From Bacteroidales bacterium (GTDB lineage Bacteria; Bacteroidota; Bacteroidia; Bacteroidales; UBA932): a stretch of 10,575 nucleotides of DNA. Under the pieces are notes generated by a model, which was not told where the DNA came from, did not search any database, and saw nothing but the letters and a program-made list of their open reading frames with translations. The translations under genes and the position numbers were made by a program. Below, piece by piece: positions 1 to 5,064 of this stretch (positions are counted from its first letter, which is position 1; each line of letters starts with the position of its first letter). The stretch covers positions 1 to 10,575 of the forward strand of contig JAGABD010000035.1 of the NCBI GenBank assembly GCA_017614795.1. The letters run 5' to 3'.

Positions 1-38
1 ACCCTGTAGTAGTGAAGAATTTGTTGTTTAAGGTCCAT
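1..38 (-). CDS. 5' end of an unidentified minus-strand gene, cut by the window edge
   Basis: An ATG on the minus strand at 38-36 opens a frame that stays free of stops to the window edge and reads MDLKQQILHYYR. A TAnnTTTG element lies about 30 bases upstream (69-76), a normal distance for a Bacteroidetes gene. Twelve codons are too few to assign a family. A short charged helix of this kind could begin a helix-turn-helix or transposase protein, but that is a guess. The gene would lie downstream of, and in the same direction as, the three-gene operon at 132-1435. Confidence 0.35.
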   Translation of the reverse strand, partial: MDLKQQILHYYR

Positions 39-68
39 AGAAATCATTGTTTAGAGATTTACTTAACG

Positions 69-76
69 CAAATCTA
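69..76 (-). promoter_or_regulatory. Possible -7 promoter element for the left-edge gene
   Basis: Read on the minus strand, these bases are TAGATTTG, matching the Bacteroidetes -7 consensus TAnnTTTG. The surrounding bases (acgCAAAT on the plus strand) resemble the promoter at 1475-1482. The nearest upstream TTG is about 25 bp away, longer than the usual 19-21, so support is moderate. Confidence 0.35.
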
Positions 77-131
77 CAATGCTTTCCAGTGGTCCCTTTT
101 TCAAATAGAATCGTGGGGGAATTTTACTTTA

Positions 132-542
132 CTATTTACACCCAAGCCCGTAGGTGCAGAGGTTCTGCATATGATAGAGCTTCATCATATTCTCCGCAAA
201 GGGTCCGTCCAGCGAAATGGTCTTGGAGAGGCTGTCCACCACCGCGGCGGCCCAGTCGCTCTCGGTGTCGCCTCCGGCATAGGGCATAACCTTGGCATAA
301 TCGCAAATGGCGTCCTTGAATTGCGAAACGATGAGCCGCTGTGTCTCGCGGGTCATACCGTAGATGTCTCCCGCCTCCTGCTCCGACGTTCGCTCTTGTT
401 CCGTCGCTCGCTCTTGCTCCAGCATCTGCTCCTGCTTCTGCGAATGCGCGTTTGCCAATCTGGACCAGATGGAGGAAATGCCACGGCCCTCGCAGCACCA
501 GGCCAGGGCCGTCAGCAATAAAAGGAATGCCAACTTTTTCAT
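132..542 (-). CDS. Small secreted protein of unknown function with a Glu/Gln-rich stretch
   Basis: This is a 136-residue protein whose first 17 or so residues form a signal peptide (KK followed by LAFLLLLTALAW and two cysteines). The cysteine context has Trp just before it and is not a good lipobox, so ordinary export is as likely as a lipoprotein. Residues 33-58 are polar and helical, with an imperfect six-residue repeat (EQERAT, EQERTS, EQEAGD). The C-terminal half is more globular and ends in a pair of cysteines (LCTYGLGCK). I do not recognise a family. It is the last gene of a minus-strand operon, 11 bp after the preceding gene, and no clear terminator follows. Confidence 0.75.
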   Translation of the reverse strand: MKKLAFLLLLTALAWCCEGRGISSIWSRLANAHSQKQEQMLEQERATEQERTSEQEAGDIYGMTRETQRLIVSQFKDAICDYAKVMPYAGGDTESDWAAAVVDSLSKTISLDGPFAENMMKLYHMQNLCTYGLGCK

Positions 543-553
543 TTTCAGGTATT

Positions 554-1048
554 TTACGATGTTACACGATTTCCCGAGCGGGAGGCTTTGTTGATGAGAT
601 TGTCGGCGACCGCCATTTCGGCCTTATGCTGGACAAGGCCGTCGTAAATCTGTCTGAGCCGTCTGTCGGCCGCCCAGAACATCCCCATATACTCGGGGAG
701 GTTCTGCCTGAAGGCGGTGGCGTTGCGGTCCATCGAGTAGATGTAGAATCGCAGGGTGGGGACATCGTCGGAGCGCTCGATGATGCGGGCTTTCACCATT
801 ATGATGTCCTGCATCATAAGGTTGGCGGCCTCCCTTAGCAGTTCGACGTCCCAGGTCGCAGTATCCACCCTGAAGTTGCAGAGGATGAAGACTTTGGGCA
901 GTTCGTCCAGTTCGACGAACCAGTTGATGCCGTCCTTCTCAAGACGCACCCACTTGTCCCCCTTTTCGGTGCGGTAGCCGGCCTGGCTTGCAATCCTGTC
1001 GACCACATCCACCGAAATCGGAGTGTTAATTTCAAGACGGTTGAGCAT
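554..1048 (-). CDS. Conserved-looking protein of unknown function, possibly YbjN-like
   Basis: A 164-residue soluble protein without signal peptide or membrane segments. It opens with a helix and GYRTEKGDKWVRLEKDGINWF, then alternates short strands with a long helix (residues about 70-90) and ends in a helical region (about 118-152). The order of strands (a variable residue or ligand-exposed strand, a hydrophobic strand VFILCNF, a helix, then LRFYIYS) is reminiscent of YbjN or secretion-chaperone folds, but this is an impression and not a family match. It lies 6 bp after the first gene of the operon and 11 bp before the secreted third gene, so the three are almost certainly co-transcribed. 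Confidence 0.75.
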   Translation of the reverse strand: MLNRLEINTPISVDVVDRIASQAGYRTEKGDKWVRLEKDGINWFVELDELPKVFILCNFRVDTATWDVELLREAANLMMQDIIMVKARIIERSDDVPTLRFYIYSMDRNATAFRQNLPEYMGMFWAADRRLRQIYDGLVQHKAEMAVADNLINKASRSGNRVTS

Positions 1049-1054
1049 AGTTTC

Positions 1055-1435
1055 TTATTTAAGGTAGAGGTTGATTTGCTTGGGATATCTGTGGAGGACG
1101 AGAAGCGTGACCGGGCAGAGCCAAGCGGTCGGGATCTCGGAGCCCTCGACTGCGGGAGTGACGCCTTCGCCGGTGACGTTCTTATACGTTGCGCCGTGTC
1201 CCACGCCCGTGCGTTTCATTATAAGGTCCGGCTGGCGCCCGTCGAGTTTGTGGAGACCGAGGGTAACATCGACCTCCGCGCGTCCCGGGTGACCTTCCAG
1301 GCCTGCGACGTATTCGCACAGGCTGTCGGCGCCCGCGACCATCATAAGGTTGTGGTGACTGAAGGGATAATTGGGGAATTCGATGTACCAGCAGCCGTCC
1401 TGCTCTTTGTTGAAGTTAAGATGATAAGTGCTCAT
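1055..1435 (-). CDS. Small protein of unknown function, first gene of the three-gene operon
   Basis: A 126-residue cytosolic protein with no signal peptide. Visible features are an N-terminal strand (YHLNF), a CWYIEFPNYPF segment, MVAGADSLCEYVAG and, near the end, AWLCPVTLLVLHRYPKQINLYL. I recall small Bacteroidales proteins that combine a W-Y-I-(D/E)-x-P motif, a GAD motif and a terminal WLC-VT-hydrophobic-YP segment, but cannot name the family with certainty. The start at 1435 follows a matching promoter (1475-1507), giving a leader of about 35 nt. The gene is divergent from the Nudix regulator at 1587 and shares its control region, which suggests joint regulation. Confidence 0.75.
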   Translation of the reverse strand: MSTYHLNFNKEQDGCWYIEFPNYPFSHHNLMMVAGADSLCEYVAGLEGHPGRAEVDVTLGLHKLDGRQPDLIMKRTGVGHGATYKNVTGEGVTPAVEGSEIPTAWLCPVTLLVLHRYPKQINLYLK

Positions 1436-1474
1436 TGTTTTGTTTGAATTAAGGTTGTTTGCGTAAATTCAACG

Positions 1475-1507
1475 CAAATATAATGCCTTTTTTCGAAATT
1501 GACACAA
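1475..1507 (-). promoter_or_regulatory. Promoter of the three-gene minus-strand operon
   Basis: On the minus strand, TATATTTG at 1482-1475 matches the TAnnTTTG -7 consensus, and TTG at 1507-1505 lies 22 bp upstream as a candidate -33 element. This -33 falls inside the palindrome at 1500-1512, so a protein bound there should affect transcription of the operon. Confidence 0.6.
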
Positions 1508-1527
1508 TGTCAGTGTAAAAATTACAC
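1500..1527. promoter_or_regulatory. Two adjacent palindromes, candidate operators
   Basis: Two perfect inverted repeats abut each other: TGACA-CAA-TGTCA at 1500-1512 and GTGTAA-AAA-TTACAC at 1513-1527. They lie between the -33 elements of two divergent promoters and overlap the minus-strand -33. Regulators of the NrtR/AraR family bind palindromes near their own gene and often autoregulate, so the neighbouring regulator is the obvious candidate ligand. The binding itself is inference. Confidence 0.45.
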
Positions 1528-1534
1528 AAATTTC

Positions 1535-1565
1535 TTGGAAATGTCCGTTATTTGGTTTAGTTTTG
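1535..1565 (+). promoter_or_regulatory. Promoter of the Nudix-family regulator
   Basis: TTG at 1535-1537 and TAGTTTTG at 1558-1565 are separated by 20 bp, an almost ideal Bacteroidetes promoter. Transcription should start near 1570, leaving a leader of about 16 nt before the ATG at 1587. A TTG codon at 1563, inside the -7 element, would extend the frame but cannot be the start if this promoter is used. Confidence 0.7.
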
Positions 1566-1586
1566 CAGCGGAAAAACAATTCTATT

Positions 1587-2312
1587 ATGCCTAAAAAAGG
1601 ACAGTACACTTACGAGTATCCCCATCCCGCCGTCACCGCGGACTGCGTCGTTTTCGGGTACGACGGCAAGGAAATCAAGGTTCTTCTCATCAAGCGAGGA
1701 GAGGAAAAAGAAGCCAGCGTCAAGGCGTTTGTCGGGTCCTGGGCCCTCCCCGGAGGCTTTCTCGACGTGGAGAAGGACAAGACCATCGCCCATACCGCCG
1801 CGCGGGAACTGAAGGAAGAAACCGGACTTAAACTTGCTCTCAAAGACTTCAGGGAAGTCGGCTGTTTCAGCTACATCAACCGGGATCCGCGCGAGCGGGT
1901 GATCACCATAGCCCATTACGCTCTTGTCAAATTGTCGGAGGTCCAGGCCGACACCGACGCCGAAAAGGCGGAATGGTTCTCGCTCAAGGACGCCCCGTCC
2001 CTCGCCTTCGACCACGACAAGATTCTCCGGATGGCGTTTTCCCATCTCAAGCAGGACATCCATTTCGAGCCCGTAGGGTTCGACCTTCTGCCGACAGTCT
2101 TCACTCTGCCCCAGTTGCAGAACCTCTACGAGTCCATTCTCGAGGTCAATTTCGACCGGCGGAATTTTGCCAACAAGATGAAACATTACGAAATTCTTAC
2201 GGAAGTTGACGACGGCACGCCCCGTCACGGCACAAGGACTCCTCTGAAATACAGCTTCAACAAGGAAAACTACGACCGTCTGAAGAGCAACGGATTCCAG
2301 CTGGAGTTCTAG
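1587..2312 (+). CDS. NrtR/AraR-family transcriptional regulator (Nudix domain plus winged helix)
   Basis: A 241-residue cytosolic protein. Residues about 10-160 form a Nudix domain and residues about 168-238 the C-terminal winged helix typical of NrtR proteins (FTLPQLQNLYESIL, then DRRNFANKM, then TPLKYSFNKENYDRL). Family members sense ADP-ribose (NrtR, NAD metabolism) or sugars (AraR of Bacteroides, arabinose use) and repress nearby promoters. The Nudix box at 56-81 keeps the REXXEE glutamates (E74, E77, E78) but has a 2-3 residue insertion ahead of them (DVEKDKT). Many regulators of the family have lost these residues, so hydrolytic activity cannot be excluded. The effector cannot be read from this window: no NAD or arabinose genes are adjacent. 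ATG 1587 is preferred because the promoter ends at 1565. Confidence 0.88.
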   Translation: MPKKGQYTYEYPHPAVTADCVVFGYDGKEIKVLLIKRGEEKEASVKAFVGSWALPGGFLDVEKDKTIAHTAARELKEETGLKLALKDFREVGCFSYINRDPRERVITIAHYALVKLSEVQADTDAEKAEWFSLKDAPSLAFDHDKILRMAFSHLKQDIHFEPVGFDLLPTVFTLPQLQNLYESILEVNFDRRNFANKMKHYEILTEVDDGTPRHGTRTPLKYSFNKENYDRLKSNGFQLEF

Positions 2313-2554
2313 TTGTTCGCCAGGAATGAGGCATAGATTTCTTTGATTCCGCTGAAATCGACATTTTCTCCCCTCGCCCTTTTCTCTTCAAGCCTTGAAT
2401 TGAGATCGGCGAGGGCTTTGTCGCATAAAGGGCACGTCCCCCTGCAGGACGGATTCTGGTGAGGGCAGGGCTTCTCCCCGTATTCTATTCCATTGTTCTC
2501 GCACATCCGCCTGCGGATCGCGCGGAACAGTTCGCAGCGAGTTTTTCCGTTCAT
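2309..2554 (-). CDS. 81-residue cysteine-rich protein, possible Fe-S or metal binder, partner of the radical SAM enzyme
   Basis: The ATG at 2554 lies 19 bp after the stop codon of the radical SAM gene, so the two form one transcript. The protein has a basic N-terminal helix (residues 4-18), a cysteine cluster and a charged helix (45-61). The cluster is C30-x6-C37-x3-C41-x2-C44 with His32 in between (CPHQNPSCRGTCPLC); the CX3CX2C part has the same spacing as the cluster motif of radical SAM enzymes. Small Bacteroidales and Firmicutes proteins with a C-x-GTCP-x-C core seem familiar to me, but I know no function. It could be an electron-transfer or accessory protein, or less likely a peptide substrate. 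The frame continues upstream without an ATG until inside the radical SAM gene, so 2554 is the only sensible start. Its TAG stop overlaps that of the opposing regulator. Confidence 0.75.
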   Translation of the reverse strand: MNGKTRCELFRAIRRRMCENNGIEYGEKPCPHQNPSCRGTCPLCDKALADLNSRLEEKRARGENVDFSGIKEIYASFLANN

Positions 2555-2573
2555 ATCTATTGGAATAAAGATT

Positions 2574-3296
2574 TTATCCCACGAAGCCCTTGGTATTTCC
2601 CGGGTCCAGGTCCCCAAGCAAATCATCGTCACCAAAGTACGGGCATCCCTCCTGCACTCGATCTCCCCACTTGTCAAGCATGACGTAAGGGAACATCTCG
2701 ATCTTGCTCAATCCCATTTCAGTAAGGATCTGACAGGATTTCTCCACATCTGACTCCCTGTTGTATTCCGGAATGCTCGGAACCCTTACGTGAATCCTGT
2801 CGGCAAGGCCCCTGTCGATGAGATATCGGAGATTCTCGAGGACGAGGCGGTTGTTCGACTTAGTGTACTTCTTGTATATCTCCGGGTTCATGTCCTTGAT
2901 GTCGACGTGCCAGACTCCGATGATGTCGGCAAGGGTTTCGACGTGCCCGCGCGGCACGTTCAGGGATGTCTCGATGTCGATGTGCCAATCGGGCGGACAT
3001 ATGCTTTTGAACTCCTTGATGAACTCGCTCTGGAGCGCAGGTTCGCCGCCTCCGAAAGTGACGCCTCCGTCCGACCCTTTAAAATATGCATCGTATTTCA
3101 TCAGTTCCACCAACAGATCCAGAGGTGTGTACTCCTTCATATCGTTCCCCTTCATCATCTTTTTGTTGATGCAATACTTGCATTTAAGCGGGCAGCCGGC
3201 GAAACAGACGAGCGATCTGATGCCTTCCCCGTCGGACTCTATCCGGAGCCCGTCGATTGCGAAAATTTTAGCTTTGGTCATAATTTGGTTCTCCAT
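2574..3296 (-). CDS. Radical SAM enzyme resembling glycyl radical enzyme activases (PflA-like)
   Basis: A 240-residue protein. The iron-sulfur motif CX3CX2C is C35-C39-C42 (GCPLKCKYC), preceded by DGEGIRSLVCF as in pyruvate formate-lyase activating enzyme. The GGE motif, which contacts SAM, is at 82-86 (GGGEP). Later activase landmarks follow: IETSLNV (108-114), HVDIKDMNPEIYKKYT (130-145) and RVPSIPEYNRE (171-181). Such enzymes cleave SAM reductively and abstract a hydrogen from a backbone glycine of their partner. The extra ferredoxin-like cysteine insert found in many other activases is missing, as in PflA. No glycyl radical enzyme is present in the window; the only partner is the Cys-rich protein downstream. 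ATG 3281 (235 residues) is an alternative start; 3296 fits the promoter at 3349-3379 equally well. Confidence 0.88.
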   Translation of the reverse strand: MENQIMTKAKIFAIDGLRIESDGEGIRSLVCFAGCPLKCKYCINKKMMKGNDMKEYTPLDLLVELMKYDAYFKGSDGGVTFGGGEPALQSEFIKEFKSICPPDWHIDIETSLNVPRGHVETLADIIGVWHVDIKDMNPEIYKKYTKSNNRLVLENLRYLIDRGLADRIHVRVPSIPEYNRESDVEKSCQILTEMGLSKIEMFPYVMLDKWGDRVQEGCPYFGDDDLLGDLDPGNTKGFVG

Positions 3297-3348
3297 ATTT
3301 TTTAATTGTTGCAAAAATGTCAGTTGTTCGCGAATTCTAATTTCGTCG

Positions 3349-3379
3349 CAAATGTAATGTTCGCGCGGACGGACTCCAA
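3349..3379 (-). promoter_or_regulatory. Promoter of the radical SAM / Cys-rich protein operon
   Basis: On the minus strand, TTG (3379-3377) and TACATTTG (3356-3349) are 20 bp apart, matching the Bacteroidetes consensus. The predicted leader to the ATG at 3296 is about 48 nt. It rules out the longer reading frame that starts at 3407. Confidence 0.7.
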
Positions 3380-3382
3380 GTT

Positions 3383-3398
3383 TCCGCAAGGTTGCGGA
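3383..3398. promoter_or_regulatory. Palindrome between divergent promoters, candidate operator
   Basis: TCCGCA-AGGT-TGCGGA is a perfect 6+6 inverted repeat just upstream of the minus-strand -33 element and 29 bp ahead of the plus-strand -7 element. A regulator bound here could control both the radical SAM operon and the 3441 operon. There is no terminator-like T run. Its role is inferred from position only. Confidence 0.35.
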
Positions 3399-3427
3399 CT
3401 TTCGCAAAGAATTCCCGGCTAAATGAT

Positions 3428-3435
3428 TATCTTTG
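3428..3435 (+). promoter_or_regulatory. -7 promoter element of the 3441 operon
   Basis: TATCTTTG matches TAnnTTTG exactly, but I see no TTG at the expected distance upstream, so the promoter may need an activator. The predicted start of transcription falls at about 3439-3442, on or next to the ATG at 3441, so the transcript would be practically leaderless. Confidence 0.45.
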
Positions 3436-3440
3436 TGTCT

Positions 3441-4547
3441 ATGGCAGAACTTCAGAAATATTCAGTCAGGAAGAAGGCGATTCCTTGCGAGTTTGATGAG
3501 CAGGAACTGTTCTTTTATACGCCGACTCCGGGCGATAATGTCGAACAGGCTGTTTCATCCTGTTATGAAGACTTGGCAGCCATCTGTTCCTCTCTGGGAT
3601 GCAGCCTTGTATTTCTTCCCGAACTCAACAAAGAATTCAACTCCAGCGAGGGCAGAGAAAAACTGGCGTACTACAACCCGAAAGCGAATCTGCCGGAAGG
3701 GCCCGTAGAGGCACTGACATACAAGGACCTGAAAGATCTGTTGCAAATTCCGGATTCTGTAGACGGACCCTGCTTCGTCCGTTTTGTTGAATCCCATTTC
3801 TGGAAAATAGACTTTGTCTTTATCAAGATCGAGTACGGCACTGAACGGGATATCATAGCTGCCTTAAACTCCATCCTCACTCAATACGAAGAGAGTCCAA
3901 GATATTCTCTGGACGAGGTCCATCCCTTTAGGAAGGATTATATGTTTGGCCCGATGGATGAATTGCCGGAAGCCGAACTTTCAATAATCAGTGAGCCAAA
4001 GCCTATTCCCGCCGATGAAACATTCGATATAGATATCCAAATAATCGAGCAGGAGATCCGGGATCGAGTTAACCAGCTTCGCGCAAAGGGCATCACCGAG
4101 CTCGCAATACGAAAGCTGATCGGGGACGATGCCGACAAGCCGGGCAAAATCCACATCGACGAGCGGCACAAAATCTATATGACTGACTATGGCAACAAAG
4201 AGATAAAGATGGAGCCGCTCCAGAAGGCCGTCTTCTTCCTCTTCCTGAAACACGACGAAGGCATCTACTTCAAGGACCTCGGAGATTACCGCAAGGAACT
4301 TACCGACATCTACAAGGAGATTACCGGCCGCGAAAGCATAGAGGACATCGAGAACAGCATAGCCCGCCTGACCGATCCCTTCGACAACTCCATCAACGAG
4401 AAGTGCGCGCGCATAAAGAGCGCCTTCGTATCGCAGTTCCGCGACGAGGTGGCGCAATGGTACTACATCAAGGGCGAGAGGGGAAAGAAGAAGGGCATCT
4501 CCCTCCCTCGCAACCTTGTAACCTGGGACTCAAGAACACGCGTATGA
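3441..4547 (+). CDS. Bacteroidales protein of unknown function with a possible C-terminal winged helix
   Basis: A 368-residue soluble protein without signal peptide. The N-terminal part (1-170) is a mixed alpha/beta region. A Glu-rich linker (about 175-205) follows. The C-terminal part (about 235-360) has a strand (KIHIDERHKIYM), TDYGNKEIKMEPLQKAVFFLFL, then HDEGIYFKDLGDYRKEL and SINEKCARIKSAF, ending in SLPRNLVTWD. This order (short beta strands, xLxPLxxAxxFLxLxxxxGI, helix) resembles winged-helix domains of response-regulator type. I recall the C-terminal pattern from other Bacteroidales proteins, without a known function. If it binds DNA, it could regulate its own and the divergent radical SAM promoter. 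ATG 3441 is chosen over 3423 because the latter lies upstream of the -7 element. Its stop overlaps the next start (ATGA). Confidence 0.8.
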   Translation: MAELQKYSVRKKAIPCEFDEQELFFYTPTPGDNVEQAVSSCYEDLAAICSSLGCSLVFLPELNKEFNSSEGREKLAYYNPKANLPEGPVEALTYKDLKDLLQIPDSVDGPCFVRFVESHFWKIDFVFIKIEYGTERDIIAALNSILTQYEESPRYSLDEVHPFRKDYMFGPMDELPEAELSIISEPKPIPADETFDIDIQIIEQEIRDRVNQLRAKGITELAIRKLIGDDADKPGKIHIDERHKIYMTDYGNKEIKMEPLQKAVFFLFLKHDEGIYFKDLGDYRKELTDIYKEITGRESIEDIENSIARLTDPFDNSINEKCARIKSAFVSQFRDEVAQWYYIKGERGKKKGISLPRNLVTWDSRTRV

Positions 4548-4960
4548 TTCTCAAAGCAAGATACTTGCAGATTCTCCTGGCGTTGGCGCTTTCCGCTCCG
4601 GTGGCTTTCGGGCAAAGCGTCAAGAACGCTGCGTACCGGACCGTCGCTCACATAAAGTCCGACGGGACGATTCAGGATTCCGGGTACAGGACCATCGGCC
4701 ATATCAAGTCCGACGGCACCGTCCAGGACGCCGGCTACAGGACTATCGGACACCTGAAGGATGACGGCACCGTGCAGGATGCCGGTTACAGGACCGTAGG
4801 GCACATCAAATCCGACGGGACCGTGCAGGACGCAGGCTACCGCACCATCGGTCACGTCAAGTCCGACGGCACAGTCCAGGACTCCGGCTACCGCACCATC
4901 GGCCACGCCGACGGCATCCCCCTCAAATGGGCGGCGTTCTATTTCTTTTTCAGTAACTGA
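4544..4960 (+). CDS. Secreted 5-fold beta-flower-type repeat protein
   Basis: A 138-residue exported protein. Residues 1-23 are a signal peptide with a good cleavage site (Ala-Phe-Gly before Gln24). Five 17-residue repeats follow at 30-46, 47-63, 64-80, 81-97 and 98-114, with consensus GYRTIGHIKSDGTVQDA, then a partial sixth copy (115-121) and a hydrophobic tail (IPLKWAAFYFFF). Repeats of an x-x-IG-x-I-x-x-DGT-V-x-(D/N) type with a terminal WAA-aromatic tail match what I know as the 5-fold beta-flower proteins of Bacteroidetes, in which each repeat supplies one petal of a small beta structure. The function of that family is unknown to me. The ATG overlaps the TGA of the preceding gene by 4 bases, so translation is probably coupled, an odd pairing of a cytosolic regulator-like protein with an exported one. 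Confidence 0.88.
   Translation: MILKARYLQILLALALSAPVAFGQSVKNAAYRTVAHIKSDGTIQDSGYRTIGHIKSDGTVQDAGYRTIGHLKDDGTVQDAGYRTVGHIKSDGTVQDAGYRTIGHVKSDGTVQDSGYRTIGHADGIPLKWAAFYFFFSN
4631..4906 (+). repeat. 51-bp coding tandem repeat of the beta-flower protein
   Basis: Five full 51-bp units and a 21-bp partial unit encode the 17-residue repeat. Units differ mainly at third codon positions (for example ggcaccgtccagga, ggcaccgtgcagga and gggaccgtgcagga), so the array is old enough to have diverged at the DNA level while protein sequence was kept. Confidence 0.9.
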
Positions 4961-4995
4961 TGCCGGCCTTTTCCCGCTGTCGTCTACGCCCTTGA

Positions 4996-5030
4996 CCGTG
5001 CTCAACCTCGCAAAAATAGTGAGGTTGGGA
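4996..5030 (-). repeat. Palindromic repeat, copy 1, between the convergent beta-flower and feoAB genes
   Basis: CAACCTC (5003-5009) and GAGGTTG (5021-5027) form a hairpin, extendable by one G-C and one wobble pair towards the loop. The stretch at 4996-5015 is identical to the reverse complement of 7668-7682 plus its loop bases, so this copy is inverted relative to those upstream of feoAB. It lacks a T run but could still slow transcription from both sides. It fills the 104-bp convergent gap. Confidence 0.75.
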
Positions 5031-5064
5031 CCACTGCGAGGGCAAAAATGCTCCGTGAAGTCCG

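Noticed and set aside
81..131. Terminator after the three-gene operon
   Set aside because: Only short, imperfect C-run/G-run pairing is visible, with no T run following it on the minus strand.
12..521. Plus-strand open frame of 169 residues
   Set aside because: It overlaps the secreted protein gene on the other strand, which has a proper signal peptide and operon context. This frame has a Leu/Arg-rich low-complexity end.
1563..1586. TTG start extending the Nudix regulator by eight residues
   Set aside because: The codon lies inside the -7 promoter element, so it would be untranscribed or at the very 5' end. ATG 1587 fits better.
1557..2228. Minus-strand open frame of 223 residues
   Set aside because: It is antisense to the Nudix regulator, whose domains and promoter are clear.
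4631..4906. CRISPR array
   Set aside because: The repeated units are contiguous with no unique spacers and encode a regular protein repeat behind a signal peptide. The 23-bp array at 7723-7860 also lacks spacers.
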